Part shown: positions 1 through 8,781 of the stretch, one piece after another | Numbering within the stretch: position 1 is the first letter of the stretch | How the letters are laid out: each line of letters begins with the position of its first letter | Assembly (NCBI RefSeq): GCF_003254055.1 | Contig: NZ_QKZT01000014.1 | Coordinates: 4,570 to 68,569, forward strand | Source of the DNA: Algoriphagus chordae | GTDB taxonomy: Bacteria > Bacteroidota > Bacteroidia > Cytophagales > Cyclobacteriaceae | Direction of reading: 5' to 3' | DNA: 64,000 nucleotides | The notes under the pieces: model-generated | What the model saw: the letters and a program-made list of their open reading frames with translations, nothing else | Databases searched by the model: none | Told to the model about the DNA's origin: nothing | Translations under genes and position numbers: made by a program

Positions 1-143
1 TGTCTGGTATGCTGTTTTTTATGTCCATTTTTAGAATTATAAAAAACTAGGGATTTCAGGTTGACAATTTTGTTATTTGGTGAGATTAATTTTCCAAAGT
101 TTTAAACTTTTGGGAAATTTTAGACTGAAAGAGTTATCAATAT
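1..143. other. AT-rich region downstream of cas2, possible CRISPR leader
   Basis: This stretch follows the cas2 stop codon in the direction of transcription. It is AT-rich and holds an imperfect inverted repeat at about 88-118 (arms around CCAAAGTTT and AAACTTTTGG), which could end the cas2 transcript or be part of a leader. In type II-C loci the array usually sits next to cas2, so this may be the leader of an array starting just left of the window. I find no copy here of the repeat predicted from the tracrRNA (it should start GTTGTGAATTGCTTTCAAAA). The leader role is inference. Confidence 0.4.
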
Positions 144-491
144 CTAGAACAATTCTAACTGCTGAACTGGTTGTTCTTTTTCTGCAATTGATTTTCCATG
201 AAATAATTCCATCATTCCAAACTGTCGATCAGTAATCTGCATAATCCCCACCTTCCCCTTTGGCGGTAGATTTACCTTTACTCTTCGCGTGTGAACTTCG
301 GCATTTTCCCTACTGGCGCAAAAACGCATGTATATCGAAAATTGAAACATAGCAAATCCATCATTCAGCAATTTCTTTCGAAAAGAAGATGCAATCTTTC
401 GATCTTTTTTAGTTTCCGTTGGCAGGTCAAAAAACACTAAAACCCACAAACTTCGATATTGATTAAGCCTGGAATAATAATTTTCATGCAT
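144..491 (-). CDS. cas2: CRISPR-associated endonuclease Cas2
   Basis: The 115-aa protein is a normal length for Cas2. It carries the ferredoxin-like first strand with the conserved Asp ([18 protein letters not shown]) followed by a basic helix and the [10 protein letters not shown] strand. Cas2 dimerises and bridges two Cas1 dimers in the spacer-integration complex; the family has a nuclease fold, but its structural role in adaptation is the established one. Its start overlaps the end of cas1 by 8 nt, so the two are translationally coupled. It is the last cas gene before the left edge, as expected for a cas9-cas1-cas2-array order. Confidence 0.95.
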   Translation of the reverse strand: MHENYYSRLNQYRSLWVLVFFDLPTETKKDRKIASSFRKKLLNDGFAMFQFSIYMRFCASRENAEVHTRRVKVNLPPKGKVGIMQITDRQFGMMELFHGKSIAEKEQPVQQLELF

Positions 492-1377
492 ACTCTGGAT
501 AAATAATCTTTCTGCTTATGCCCCTAAAACACTCATACAATGAGTTAGTAGTACGACTGGCCGCAACCATCAGCGGACTCTTTTGTCCGTCAATTGTCAC
601 ATCCAGCGCTGGAATGGTCAAAAGCTCCTTTTTGAGAACAATGGTCAATTCCTCATAGTTATCTTCTGTTTCTACAATATGAGAAACCACCAGATCCACA
701 AATGGTCGATATGGCTCCATAATATCATCTGCCAGACAATAAGCATTGTACTTATTGTGATGCCATATTCCCAGATTAGGAAGCAAGCCTGAGGAAACCA
801 AAGCCCTAGCTATTACAGCCCTCAAAATCGCATACCCATAGTTGAGTAAATTGTTTGGAGGAATACCTGCTTGAGCCCTACTGAAATCTGGGATATCAAA
901 AAGACTTTGCCAATAAATTGCAGCAGCTTGAGCCTCGTAATTCCCTGTGTCACCAGATTTAACATTTTTGGCCAAATACTCTATGCGCTTGCTTGTCTTA
1001 CCTTTCTCATTTAATAAAGCATGCTGATTATGAATTTTGGCAGTGATAGTTTGTTGCCATAAGTTTTTCTTCAGTGGCAGGCTAGCATTCATTTGGTACC
1101 CAATTCGCTCAGTCTGCTCCGTATGCCCATGCATGGGAAGTAATAGCCCATCGGGAAGGTGTTGGGCATTGCAAGTCACTATCGCAACCTTTCGATCGGT
1201 CAATTTGCCCAGCAAGCCATTTGTTATCGTAATTTGCTGATCCTCTAGCACCACCATACCCAGATCCTCAATTGCTATTGTTCGCACAGGTTTATCGTCT
1301 GGAAATCTAATCACCAACTGTTCGTTCTTTGTACTCAGATAGGCTGGGTTACCAAAAAAAAGCGTTCGTTTGATCAT
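484..1377 (-). CDS. cas1: CRISPR-associated integrase Cas1 (type II)
   Basis: The 297-aa protein has the type II Cas1 layout: an N-terminal beta domain starting [15 protein letters not shown] and a C-terminal helical catalytic domain. The likely metal-binding residues are E148 ([12 protein letters not shown]), H207 (GIWHHNKYN) and the acidic block [11 protein letters not shown] at about 215-225. Cas1 integrates new spacers at the leader end of the array together with Cas2. The gene overlaps cas2 by 8 nt. Upstream it is separated from the RAYT-like gene by about 150 bp containing a terminator-like hairpin that ends only about 20 bp before the start codon, so its promoter position is unclear. 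Confidence 0.95.
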   Translation of the reverse strand: MIKRTLFFGNPAYLSTKNEQLVIRFPDDKPVRTIAIEDLGMVVLEDQQITITNGLLGKLTDRKVAIVTCNAQHLPDGLLLPMHGHTEQTERIGYQMNASLPLKKNLWQQTITAKIHNQHALLNEKGKTSKRIEYLAKNVKSGDTGNYEAQAAAIYWQSLFDIPDFSRAQAGIPPNNLLNYGYAILRAVIARALVSSGLLPNLGIWHHNKYNAYCLADDIMEPYRPFVDLVVSHIVETEDNYEELTIVLKKELLTIPALDVTIDGQKSPLMVAASRTTNSLYECFRGISRKIIYPEYA

Positions 1378-1395
1378 CGATAATCTCGTTAATAT

Positions 1396-1445
1396 AAAAA
1401 GACCTGCTGGTCCGCAGCTGCTTATAGGCAGGTCTAGCCTTTTTC
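1396..1445 (-). terminator. Terminator-like hairpin between the RAYT-like gene and cas1
   Basis: The arms GACCTGC (1401-1407) and GCAGGTC (1428-1434) form an inverted repeat whose loop contains the small palindrome CAGCTG. Read on the minus strand the hairpin is preceded by an A-run and followed by TTTTT, as in an intrinsic terminator. It would stop transcripts from cas9/RAYT before cas1. It could instead be a palindromic end of a REP/Y1-type element. The sequence alone does not decide between these. Confidence 0.55.
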
Positions 1446-1526
1446 TTATTCAAAATCTTTATTGATTAGCTCATCCTTCTTAGATCCCTTCAATTGATTG
1501 AAATGATTCTAGTTATCAAAGAAGTT

Positions 1527-2006
1527 CTAATAATACACTCTATTTAATAAAGACACTTGCCCCAATGTCTGATACGCCTTCCAGCTAGACCAGTTCCAAT
1601 CTCTCAAATCCTTGGTAAAACCATGCATAATTGATTTTAGATGAATATATAAAAAGGTGTCCTGCCAGTGTCTCTCAGTTATAATAGCTTTTCGTTTGAA
1701 ATTTTTGACGAATAAGATTCCTTTTCTTTGATAAACTTTATTGAATGATTGGGTGTATGAACTAAAACAATTAGAAAATTGCTTGGACACCAACTTTTCC
1801 AAAGTATCAAACTTTGGAAAAGATTTCGTTAACTGAACATCATCCTTCACTTTCACCAGCAAATGGAAATGTTTAGGCATCAAGCAATAAGCATAGGTGT
1901 CCGCCACTTCCCCTAAATACTTACCATATGGCTGAAGAAAAAATCTATAATTCCCCTTCTCCCTGAAAGTATTTTCTGAGCACCATTGTTTGAATTTTAA
2001 TTTCAC
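1527..2006 (-). CDS. RAYT / Y1-type (IS200-like) transposase, 5' end decayed
   Basis: The 159-aa product contains the HUH motif of Y1 transposases (AYCLMPKHFHLLVKV, about 40-54) and the C-terminal YIHLKSIMHGF...WSSWKAY block typical of REP-associated tyrosine transposases; the Tyr of YIH is the likely nucleophile. RAYTs cut and join single-stranded DNA at palindromic REP sequences. The reading frame opens at a GTG. Family members normally begin with a YNxxNGSENLF-like strand; deleting two bases near 1981-1982 restores an NSNNGSENTF reading, and stop codons lie just upstream in that frame, so the 5' end looks frameshifted and truncated. It sits between cas9 and cas1 on the same strand, 44 bp after cas9. 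It is probably a fossil or a reduced protein rather than an active transposase. Confidence 0.8.
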   Translation of the reverse strand: MKLKFKQWCSENTFREKGNYRFFLQPYGKYLGEVADTYAYCLMPKHFHLLVKVKDDVQLTKSFPKFDTLEKLVSKQFSNCFSSYTQSFNKVYQRKGILFVKNFKRKAIITERHWQDTFLYIHLKSIMHGFTKDLRDWNWSSWKAYQTLGQVSLLNRVYY

Positions 2007-2050
2007 ACTTCAATCAGCCATTCTAACCTGGAAAATTAAAATGACTTCAA

Positions 2051-5000
2051 CTATCGTATAATAAAACCTATTCTGTCTGCTGATATCTTAATACAGTTTT
2101 CCTTTATTGATTTTCCATCTAAAGTTGATTCCATCTTGTTCAATTGAGTAAATTCTACTTTATCAACAATGGCTTTTGATACCGAAAATGGTATAGCATA
2201 GAGCCTTTTCCCTGTAAAACTAACCACTCTATATATTTCACTTGGCAATATATTTTCTGAAAATGACTTGTTGATTCCCACACTCAAACCTTTCTTTTCT
2301 GGTGTAGATAAATAGATCAAATCATTTGGTGATAAATAAAACAAAAGTAAATCGTCATTTTCATTCCTCTCAGGTACTGATGTTAAGCCTTGTTTCTGCC
2401 TCTCAATCACAATATTTAAAGGGACGGTTTCATATGCTCTATTTCCATTTTCATCTTGATAAACAGCGAAATAAAGATTAGTTCCTTTTGCGGCCTCAAC
2501 GAATTTATAGGATTTATTGCCTTTTTGACCCACTGCAAACTTATTACCTTTCGTTTCGTAGGTTCGTACTTTCAGAATTGGCTGGTGAGGTTTTCCTCGG
2601 TTCAAAAGAAGTATATTCTTATTCATTTCTTCAATTCCCTCTGGCGAAAAAGCTAACAATGAAGCTGGTGTATTCTCTCCTTTCTTATCCAAATCCCCTT
2701 TATACCCGTCTAAATGCTTAAGAAGGATTTTCTGAATTCCAGTATCAGTTATTGATTCTATCTTTTTTTCATCAAAAGTATTATCTATTGAAACTCTAGA
2801 TGCTACATTATCATTTTCCCAATAGAAAATTTCAACTCTAGTAATAGATTGTTCCTGAAATTCATTATTGATTTCTCGGAAGTGTTTTGAAATTTTCTTT
2901 TTATCAAGTCCAATAGACTTCAATCTTTCTAATTCTATTCTTAACGGTTTATCAACTATATCTTGAATAGTATTAAGTGCCTGATTTAAAGAGACCCTTT
3001 TTTTCTTCCTTAATCGCACTAGGCCTGAAACTGTATCCTTATGCATCGGTTTTCTGATAGCCCAATTCACCCCTTTTTGTTCTACCTTTTGTTTTGTTTT
3101 TTGACCATCAACTAATACCCATTTTTCATATTTATTTGTTGCTTTATTAATTACCCTCAAATTTTGTTTAAAGCTCACAATGATTCTAGATAATGCATAT
3201 TTGGCATCTATAGTTAGACTTCCCCACGGCTTAATAAATTCCTTTGGCACATCTCGTTCAATTCTTTTACCCGTCTTAGGATGCGAATAAATTATTCTTT
3301 CATACCTTCTGAGCTTTCTGTTGAGATCAAAACGTTTGGACGAATTAGCATGCTTGTTATTCAATAAATTAACATGATCTCTCGTGGCACAGGCAATGAC
3401 CAAAGCATCCATTGCATGATGACGATGATCAAGCCGTTTCTTTGAAAAGCCCTTGGATAGCTCCAATGGCACGGTTGGAAGGAATTTCTGGTGTTTTTTA
3501 TTCCAACTAGTAAATTGCGTAGAGTTAGTCAAGGTATTCATCCGCTCAAAACGAGGCAGAACCAATTCGTTCCATACATCATTCAACCCCCAATCGTGTT
3601 TGAGTTCATTGGTGATTCTACCATTTACTGAAATGATGTTTTTCGAATTGACTCCATCATCATTACTATCCGACCTTACAATATTGGACAATAGAGACGT
3701 GATGAACTTGCTAATATAACGAGTGTCATTTAACTGTCGTTCAATCATTTTCTCTGGAATTTCTTCCATCAAAAGTTTAAAACGTTTTGACCTGTTTTTG
3801 GCATAGTGTTGTTTTACAAACTCCTCATAAGCTTCTACTTCAAAAATTCGAGCGGTTTTACCCAGCCCCAAATCAACGATTTCTCCATGATGGTTTTTTA
3901 TAAATTCCATTCCAATTTGGTTGTCTTTCACCTTATTAATTGCAGATTCGCAAATAACCTTATTATTAAAGCTATCATCAAAATAGCGACTTTGGGGAAT
4001 AATGTGCTCTATCTCATACGATGGCGTAAAAAGCTTATTTAATGGTATGGTTTGTCCTGTATATGGCGAACAATACCTTTGTTCTAACCATAATTTATAC
4101 CTCCTCAAATCAGAACTCGAAGGCTGTGGAGTCTTACTGATTTTAAGGATATCATCTTCTATTTCAATATCTGAATTGAGAACTCCTTCTTCATAGATTT
4201 TTAAAATCTCATGTTGCATCGGGGAATAGGGACGTACATTTTCCACACTAGCATCATGTAACATTTCTGCCAATAGGGCTTTTATTCGCAAGTTGGTGTT
4301 TTCATTTTCAGTCACCTGATTAGTAATTCGTTTCCGGTCATCGGCAGTATTTTTCATCTCCCTTCCTAATTCAACATGAATTTCACTGAAGAAATCTTTT
4401 ACTCCATTTCCATATTTTGACCAAATATCTTTCACCACACGCATAGTTTCTGTGATCACCTGCTCTACAATAGGGTTTCGAAGTGAGTGCTGTCTGAAAT
4501 CTTGAAGGTATTTCTCCAGATCATCAACAGAACTCCATTTTCCTATTTCAGCAGCTTCAGCATGACGACCATAGACAATATATTGAGCCAACCAGAGCTG
4601 TAAACCTTGAAAATGACTTTCTTGTGTGAGGTTAAATGCTTTTTCTCTTACGCGATTTTTAATGGTCACATCAAATTCTCCAGTTAGGATCTTATCAATT
4701 CTTTCCTGTGTTTTTGGATCTACTGCCTCCCAATCCCAAGATTCTCCTATCCTCATGAGTGGTAAAAGCTTCTTTATTGCTTTTTCAGAAAAAGCCCCAT
4801 ATTCACTTTTAAAAGGGGGAAATTTTATAAAGGACTCTACAAAAGACCTTTCATCCAGCTGATTTTTGACTGCAAAAGATTTTAATGCCTTTTCAAAATC
4901 TATTTTGTCTGTCACTGAATATATGATATGCCAAAGCTGTTGTTCTAGTTCTCTTGTCAAAAAACCATCTTCAACACCTTCTACTCTATCCAATCTGGTT

Positions 5001-6649
5001 GTAATTAGAGTTTTAGTTTCGTTACATGGGTATTTTTTATCCTCTACATATCTCCAACGATATTTCTCAGCCTCGGCATTAAGCAATTTTCCTTTAAATC
5101 CTTTTCGTTCAAGCAAATATTTCATCAAAGGTTTCTGCTCTATTTCTTTTCTGCTATTTAAAAAAGTAAATAATCCCTCCCAATCTTCTATGCTACTCAA
5201 AAATTCGTTCGTCAGATTATCACCATCATCCTCCTTTCTATAAATAGATAGATTATAGATCCATTGCCATATTCTAAATTCCTGATAATAAGGATTTGAT
5301 TTGGGAATAGCTTTCAATGGCTTTAGCATCTGCTTTCCATTTTCATCTTTGAGCAGTTTCCCATTTTTATCTTTCATTGGTCTAAATTCCAAGGAACAAT
5401 TACCAATTGATGATTTCTGACTTTTCAATGGACGCTGATAAAAAATAATATCTTCTAAAAACAAATGGACAAAATCCTTTTTCCCCAAAATAATTTGATG
5501 AGCTTCATTGTTTCTATACAGCTCTCGAATACAAGCATTATAAAAATCTTCACTTTTCAATTCAGAATGAAACTCAATTTGCTTTGTTAAAATCTGCTTA
5601 AACTCATCTTTATAAAACTTTCGTTCGATAGTACTAACTAACTTTCCTTTGATCTTCTGTTTGGGTTTCAGTAAAAGGAAATCATAGATATATGCACCAA
5701 CGGTTTTTTGTGACTGATCAATTTCCTGTTCAGTTTTCTTCTTAACCAAAGTCCAATCATTCTCCCCAGGCGCTCTGAAACTTCTTTTCTCATTGCCTTC
5801 CTTATCAGTTTTTAAACTTCCATCAATATTAAGATCAGTAGTTACAATAAAATCTCGAACCTTATCTTTCCAATCAAACAAAGGTGTTTTACTCGACCTC
5901 CTATATACCCATCCATTCTCCAGCATCAAAGAATACCAAATTTCTGCTTTACCCTTTTGGGCTTCATCTGCTATTACATCCACTATTTTAAGTGAATGGA
6001 ATTCTACTTTCTTATTTGGATTGTCTTCTTCTTCCTCGCCTCTTAATTGATAGTATCCCCGTTTTTGGTTGAAATTCAGAATGATCCAAGCCAACTCCTG
6101 TTTGGAGATTTTATTGATCAATGCCTTCTTGCGTAGGTAATAAATAGTCCAATCATAAGGTACAAGTGCCGGTTCACCGTTCTTATTAATCAATAGTTGA
6201 GGCTGGCTTTGACGGAAATCCTCTAACATTTCATTAAATGATTCTTTAAAAAGAAAATCAAATTTTGTCTTATTCAGCTCTTCATTGTGAATTGGACGAT
6301 AAGCCAATTTAGGTTCAGTTTCGTATTTAAACTTTCCTAATCGCCTATCAAAATCTATTTGTGAGGCATAATGAGCAGGTAAAAAATCCAATACATTTAA
6401 AACCCGATGTAAACGTTCTCTTCTTAGCAAATGTCTCTCCTTAATACGTCTGACTCCTCTTAATCTAGTACGTTCAGCAGTTTGAGAAATGGAGTTACCT
6501 CTTCCAAATTCACCCAAAATATCTTGGGACATTGGTATAATTCTACTTCCCATACCCAAAATCTCACCTTCCTTATTGTCAAAATCCTGATTAATCAGCG
6601 CCCAACCTATCGAGTTAGTTCCTAAATCCAATCCTAAAATTCTTTTCAT
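2051..6649 (-). CDS. cas9: CRISPR-associated endonuclease Cas9 (type II-C, long Bacteroidota form)
   Basis: The 1532-aa protein has the full Cas9 architecture. RuvC-I is at the N terminus (ILGLDLGTNSIGWAL, D8). An Arg-rich bridge helix follows at about 57-85 (RTRLRGVRRIKERHLLRRER), then a long alpha-helical recognition lobe. RuvC-II has E760 (IHVELGREMK), the HNH domain has H882 (YEIEHIIPQSRYFDD, then NNKVI), and RuvC-III has H1078 and D1081 (DHRHHAMDALVIA). About 450 residues of WED/PAM-interacting region follow. All expected catalytic residues are present, so it should be an active RNA-guided DNA nuclease. It is much longer than compact II-C enzymes (about 1050 aa) but in the range of other Bacteroidota Cas9s. 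The tracrRNA lies just upstream on the other strand. There is no csn2 or cas4 nearby, which fits II-C. Confidence 0.97.
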   Translation of the reverse strand: MKRILGLDLGTNSIGWALINQDFDNKEGEILGMGSRIIPMSQDILGEFGRGNSISQTAERTRLRGVRRIKERHLLRRERLHRVLNVLDFLPAHYASQIDFDRRLGKFKYETEPKLAYRPIHNEELNKTKFDFLFKESFNEMLEDFRQSQPQLLINKNGEPALVPYDWTIYYLRKKALINKISKQELAWIILNFNQKRGYYQLRGEEEEDNPNKKVEFHSLKIVDVIADEAQKGKAEIWYSLMLENGWVYRRSSKTPLFDWKDKVRDFIVTTDLNIDGSLKTDKEGNEKRSFRAPGENDWTLVKKKTEQEIDQSQKTVGAYIYDFLLLKPKQKIKGKLVSTIERKFYKDEFKQILTKQIEFHSELKSEDFYNACIRELYRNNEAHQIILGKKDFVHLFLEDIIFYQRPLKSQKSSIGNCSLEFRPMKDKNGKLLKDENGKQMLKPLKAIPKSNPYYQEFRIWQWIYNLSIYRKEDDGDNLTNEFLSSIEDWEGLFTFLNSRKEIEQKPLMKYLLERKGFKGKLLNAEAEKYRWRYVEDKKYPCNETKTLITTRLDRVEGVEDGFLTRELEQQLWHIIYSVTDKIDFEKALKSFAVKNQLDERSFVESFIKFPPFKSEYGAFSEKAIKKLLPLMRIGESWDWEAVDPKTQERIDKILTGEFDVTIKNRVREKAFNLTQESHFQGLQLWLAQYIVYGRHAEAAEIGKWSSVDDLEKYLQDFRQHSLRNPIVEQVITETMRVVKDIWSKYGNGVKDFFSEIHVELGREMKNTADDRKRITNQVTENENTNLRIKALLAEMLHDASVENVRPYSPMQHEILKIYEEGVLNSDIEIEDDILKISKTPQPSSSDLRRYKLWLEQRYCSPYTGQTIPLNKLFTPSYEIEHIIPQSRYFDDSFNNKVICESAINKVKDNQIGMEFIKNHHGEIVDLGLGKTARIFEVEAYEEFVKQHYAKNRSKRFKLLMEEIPEKMIERQLNDTRYISKFITSLLSNIVRSDSNDDGVNSKNIISVNGRITNELKHDWGLNDVWNELVLPRFERMNTLTNSTQFTSWNKKHQKFLPTVPLELSKGFSKKRLDHRHHAMDALVIACATRDHVNLLNNKHANSSKRFDLNRKLRRYERIIYSHPKTGKRIERDVPKEFIKPWGSLTIDAKYALSRIIVSFKQNLRVINKATNKYEKWVLVDGQKTKQKVEQKGVNWAIRKPMHKDTVSGLVRLRKKKRVSLNQALNTIQDIVDKPLRIELERLKSIGLDKKKISKHFREINNEFQEQSITRVEIFYWENDNVASRVSIDNTFDEKKIESITDTGIQKILLKHLDGYKGDLDKKGENTPASLLAFSPEGIEEMNKNILLLNRGKPHQPILKVRTYETKGNKFAVGQKGNKSYKFVEAAKGTNLYFAVYQDENGNRAYETVPLNIVIERQKQGLTSVPERNENDDLLLFYLSPNDLIYLSTPEKKGLSVGINKSFSENILPSEIYRVVSFTGKRLYAIPFSVSKAIVDKVEFTQLNKMESTLDGKSIKENCIKISADRIGFIIR

Positions 6650-6684
6650 ATCGTTTTAAAAATTAAAGTTTAAACCTATATTTA

Positions 6685-6763
6685 AGCAACATTTTGAAAG
6701 CAATTCACAATAAGGATTATTCCGTTGTGAAAACATCCAAGGCGGGGCAACTCGCCTTTTTTT
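6685..6763 (+). ncRNA. tracrRNA of the type II-C system
   Basis: The region just upstream of cas9, on the opposite strand, has the parts of a tracrRNA in order. At 6685-6711 is an anti-repeat (AGCAACATTTTGAAAGCAAT then TCACAA), whose complement resembles Bacteroidota II-C repeats starting GTTGTGAATTGCTTTCAAAA. At 6714-6723 is a small nexus hairpin, GGA-TTAT-TCC. Then comes the single-stranded GTTGTGAAAACATCCAA, and finally a G/C-rich terminator hairpin with a GCAA loop and a T-run. It should pair with pre-crRNA and anchor the guide in Cas9. The exact 5' end is not visible; only a weak promoter-like TATATTTA sits at 6677-6684. The matching array is not in the window, so the anti-repeat assignment relies on its resemblance to known repeats. 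Confidence 0.85.
6741..6763 (+). terminator. Intrinsic terminator of the tracrRNA
   Basis: GGCGGGGCAACTCGCC can fold into a 6-bp stem (one G-U pair) capped by a GCAA tetraloop, followed by seven T residues. This is the 3' hairpin of the tracrRNA and also its terminator. Confidence 0.85.
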
Positions 6764-6961
6764 AACTCCATTTTCTACCTCCATCCATAGAATTTCTATC
6801 ATTTGCTAATATTTACCCAACCTTAAGAGGTAGGTTGAAGCCATATTATTCTCATCAAATAAATAGTATTAAAATATTCAACAATGATTAACTTCATAGA
6901 AAATCCATATACTTAATTGGAGTTAACAACCTAGGTATTGGCAAAATACTGACTCCCACAC

Positions 6962-6991
6962 AAAAAAAAATACCCTGTGCAGGGTATTTTT
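6962..6991. terminator. Bidirectional terminator between the CRISPR locus and fadD
   Basis: A perfect 7-bp stem, TACCCTG-TG-CAGGGTA (6971-6986), is flanked by nine A on the left and a T-run on the right, so it can work on either strand. It ends the minus-strand fadD transcript. The remaining 6764-6961 holds only a weak hairpin (CAACCT...AGGTTG, 6818-6837) and no gene that I can support. Confidence 0.8.
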
Positions 6992-7020
6992 ATATCATTT
7001 TAAGCAATTGACTCCAACCG

Positions 7021-8703
7021 TCAACTTTTGATCTTCTCTAGGTGCGCTTCCTTGATCTTTCTTCTTAGAATCTTACCCACATTGGATTTTGGGAGTTCGT
7101 CGATGAAGTGCACTTCTTTTGGACACTTGTAGTTGGTCAGGGATTCATGGCAATGAGTGATGATCTGCTCCTGAGTGATTGACTGATCTTTCACTACCAC
7201 GTAGGCGACCACTCGCTCTGTTGATTTGGGATCTGGAATTCCTATCACTCCTACTTCCAACACGCCTGGAAAAGACGCAATCACATCTTCCACCTCATTA
7301 GGATATACATTGAAACCGGAAACAAGGATCATCTCCTTTTTGCGATCTACGATTTTGGTGAAGCCGTCTTTGTCCATAACACCGATATCACCAGATTTGA
7401 ACCAGTCACCCATCATCACTTCAGCTGTTTCTTTTGGTCTATTCCAGTAGCCTTTCATCACCTGCGGCCCTTTGATGCAGATTTCACCACGCTCACCTGT
7501 AGGCAAAATATTTCCCTCATCATCGATGATCATCATTTCTGTGTTGGGCAGCGGGATACCGATAGTACCATTTCTTTCCGTGCCATCTATTGGATTGCAG
7601 GAAGCTACAGGAGAAGTTTCTGTAAGTCCATAGCCTTCGGCCAAAGGGGTTCCAGTCACAGCCATCCACTTTTCAGCAGTAGCTTTTTGCACAGCCATTC
7701 CTCCACCTACTGCTATTTTCAACTTACTAAAATCTAGGGACTTAAATGCTTCTTGATTAAGTAGACCATTAAACAATGTATTGACTCCTGTGAAAACCGT
7801 GAATTGCTTTTTGGACAGGTCTTTACAAAAAGCTGGCATATCGCGCGGATTAGTAATCAACAGATTGTGTGCTCCGATTTTGAGCATCGCGAGACAGTTT
7901 ACCGTCAAGGCAAAAATATGATACAATGGCAAAGCCGTAATAACGATCTCCTCTCTCTCCTTCAACTTTGGCCTCATCCAAGCTGAAATCTGCTGCATGT
8001 TAGCAACAATATTTCCATGGGATAACTCTGCGCCTTTGGACACCCCAGTGGTACCTCCAGTATATTGGAGAAAAGCGGTATCCTCCAAACTGAGTTCTAC
8101 GGGTTTGAACTTATGGTGAGCCCCCTGAGCCAATGCAGATTTGAATGATACGGCCTTTGGAATAGAATAAGCTGGCACCATCTTCTTGATGTACTTCACT
8201 ACCAGATTGACGATGGTTCCCTTGGCTCCTCCAAGCAAATCCCCTAAACCAGTCACAATCACATGCTTTGCTGGAATATCAGCCATGATTTTCTCTAGAT
8301 TGCTAGCGAAATTGGCAACAATGATGATCAAATCTGCCCCGGAATCTTTGAACTGATGCTTCATTTCTGAAGATGTGTAGAGGGGATTAGTGTTCACCAC
8401 GATCATCCCTGCTCGAATCGCCCCAAACATAGCCACGGGATATTGAAGCGTATTAGGCATCTGTATGGCCACTCTAGAGCCCTTTTTCAAGCGCAGAACC
8501 TGAGTCAAATAGCAAGCAAAATCCTCACTGAGCTTGTTCAACTCATTAAATGACATGGTTTTCCCCATGCACTCGTATGCAATAGCATCTCCGAAGTTCC
8601 TTACACTTTCTTCAAAAAGCTCTGCAACACTAGTATAAGCAGTATAATCTACTTCTTTTGGTACAGATTCCGGGTAATGCTTTAGCCAGGGAAAATCCTT
8701 CAT
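7021..8703 (-). CDS. fadD: Long-chain-fatty-acid--CoA ligase
   Basis: The 560-aa protein is an ANL-superfamily adenylating enzyme. It has the ATP-binding P-loop YTGGTTGVSKGAELSH, the EGYGLTETSP motif, and the hinge/C-terminal region WFKSGDIGVMDKDGF...VDRKKEMILVSGFNVYPNEVE, with the catalytic-loop Lys near the end (KSNVGKILRRKIKE). It activates fatty acids to acyl-CoA at the membrane face for beta-oxidation or lipid synthesis. The length and the spread of motifs match FadD closely. The acyl-CoA dehydrogenase gene lies directly upstream on the same strand, 78 bp away, which supports a fatty-acid degradation role. Confidence 0.92.
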   Translation of the reverse strand: MKDFPWLKHYPESVPKEVDYTAYTSVAELFEESVRNFGDAIAYECMGKTMSFNELNKLSEDFACYLTQVLRLKKGSRVAIQMPNTLQYPVAMFGAIRAGMIVVNTNPLYTSSEMKHQFKDSGADLIIIVANFASNLEKIMADIPAKHVIVTGLGDLLGGAKGTIVNLVVKYIKKMVPAYSIPKAVSFKSALAQGAHHKFKPVELSLEDTAFLQYTGGTTGVSKGAELSHGNIVANMQQISAWMRPKLKEREEIVITALPLYHIFALTVNCLAMLKIGAHNLLITNPRDMPAFCKDLSKKQFTVFTGVNTLFNGLLNQEAFKSLDFSKLKIAVGGGMAVQKATAEKWMAVTGTPLAEGYGLTETSPVASCNPIDGTERNGTIGIPLPNTEMMIIDDEGNILPTGERGEICIKGPQVMKGYWNRPKETAEVMMGDWFKSGDIGVMDKDGFTKIVDRKKEMILVSGFNVYPNEVEDVIASFPGVLEVGVIGIPDPKSTERVVAYVVVKDQSITQEQIITHCHESLTNYKCPKEVHFIDELPKSNVGKILRRKIKEAHLEKIKS

Positions 8704-8781
8704 GGTATACGTTAATATTTTGGGTGTATCTATTTTTGTTGAATTAATTAAAATCTTGGCTTAGGTCAAAAGATTTCTTGC

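Noticed and set aside
61-66. TTGACA, a possible sigma70 -35 box
   Set aside because: Bacteroidota promoters use TTTG and TAnnTTTG; no matching -7 element follows at the right distance.
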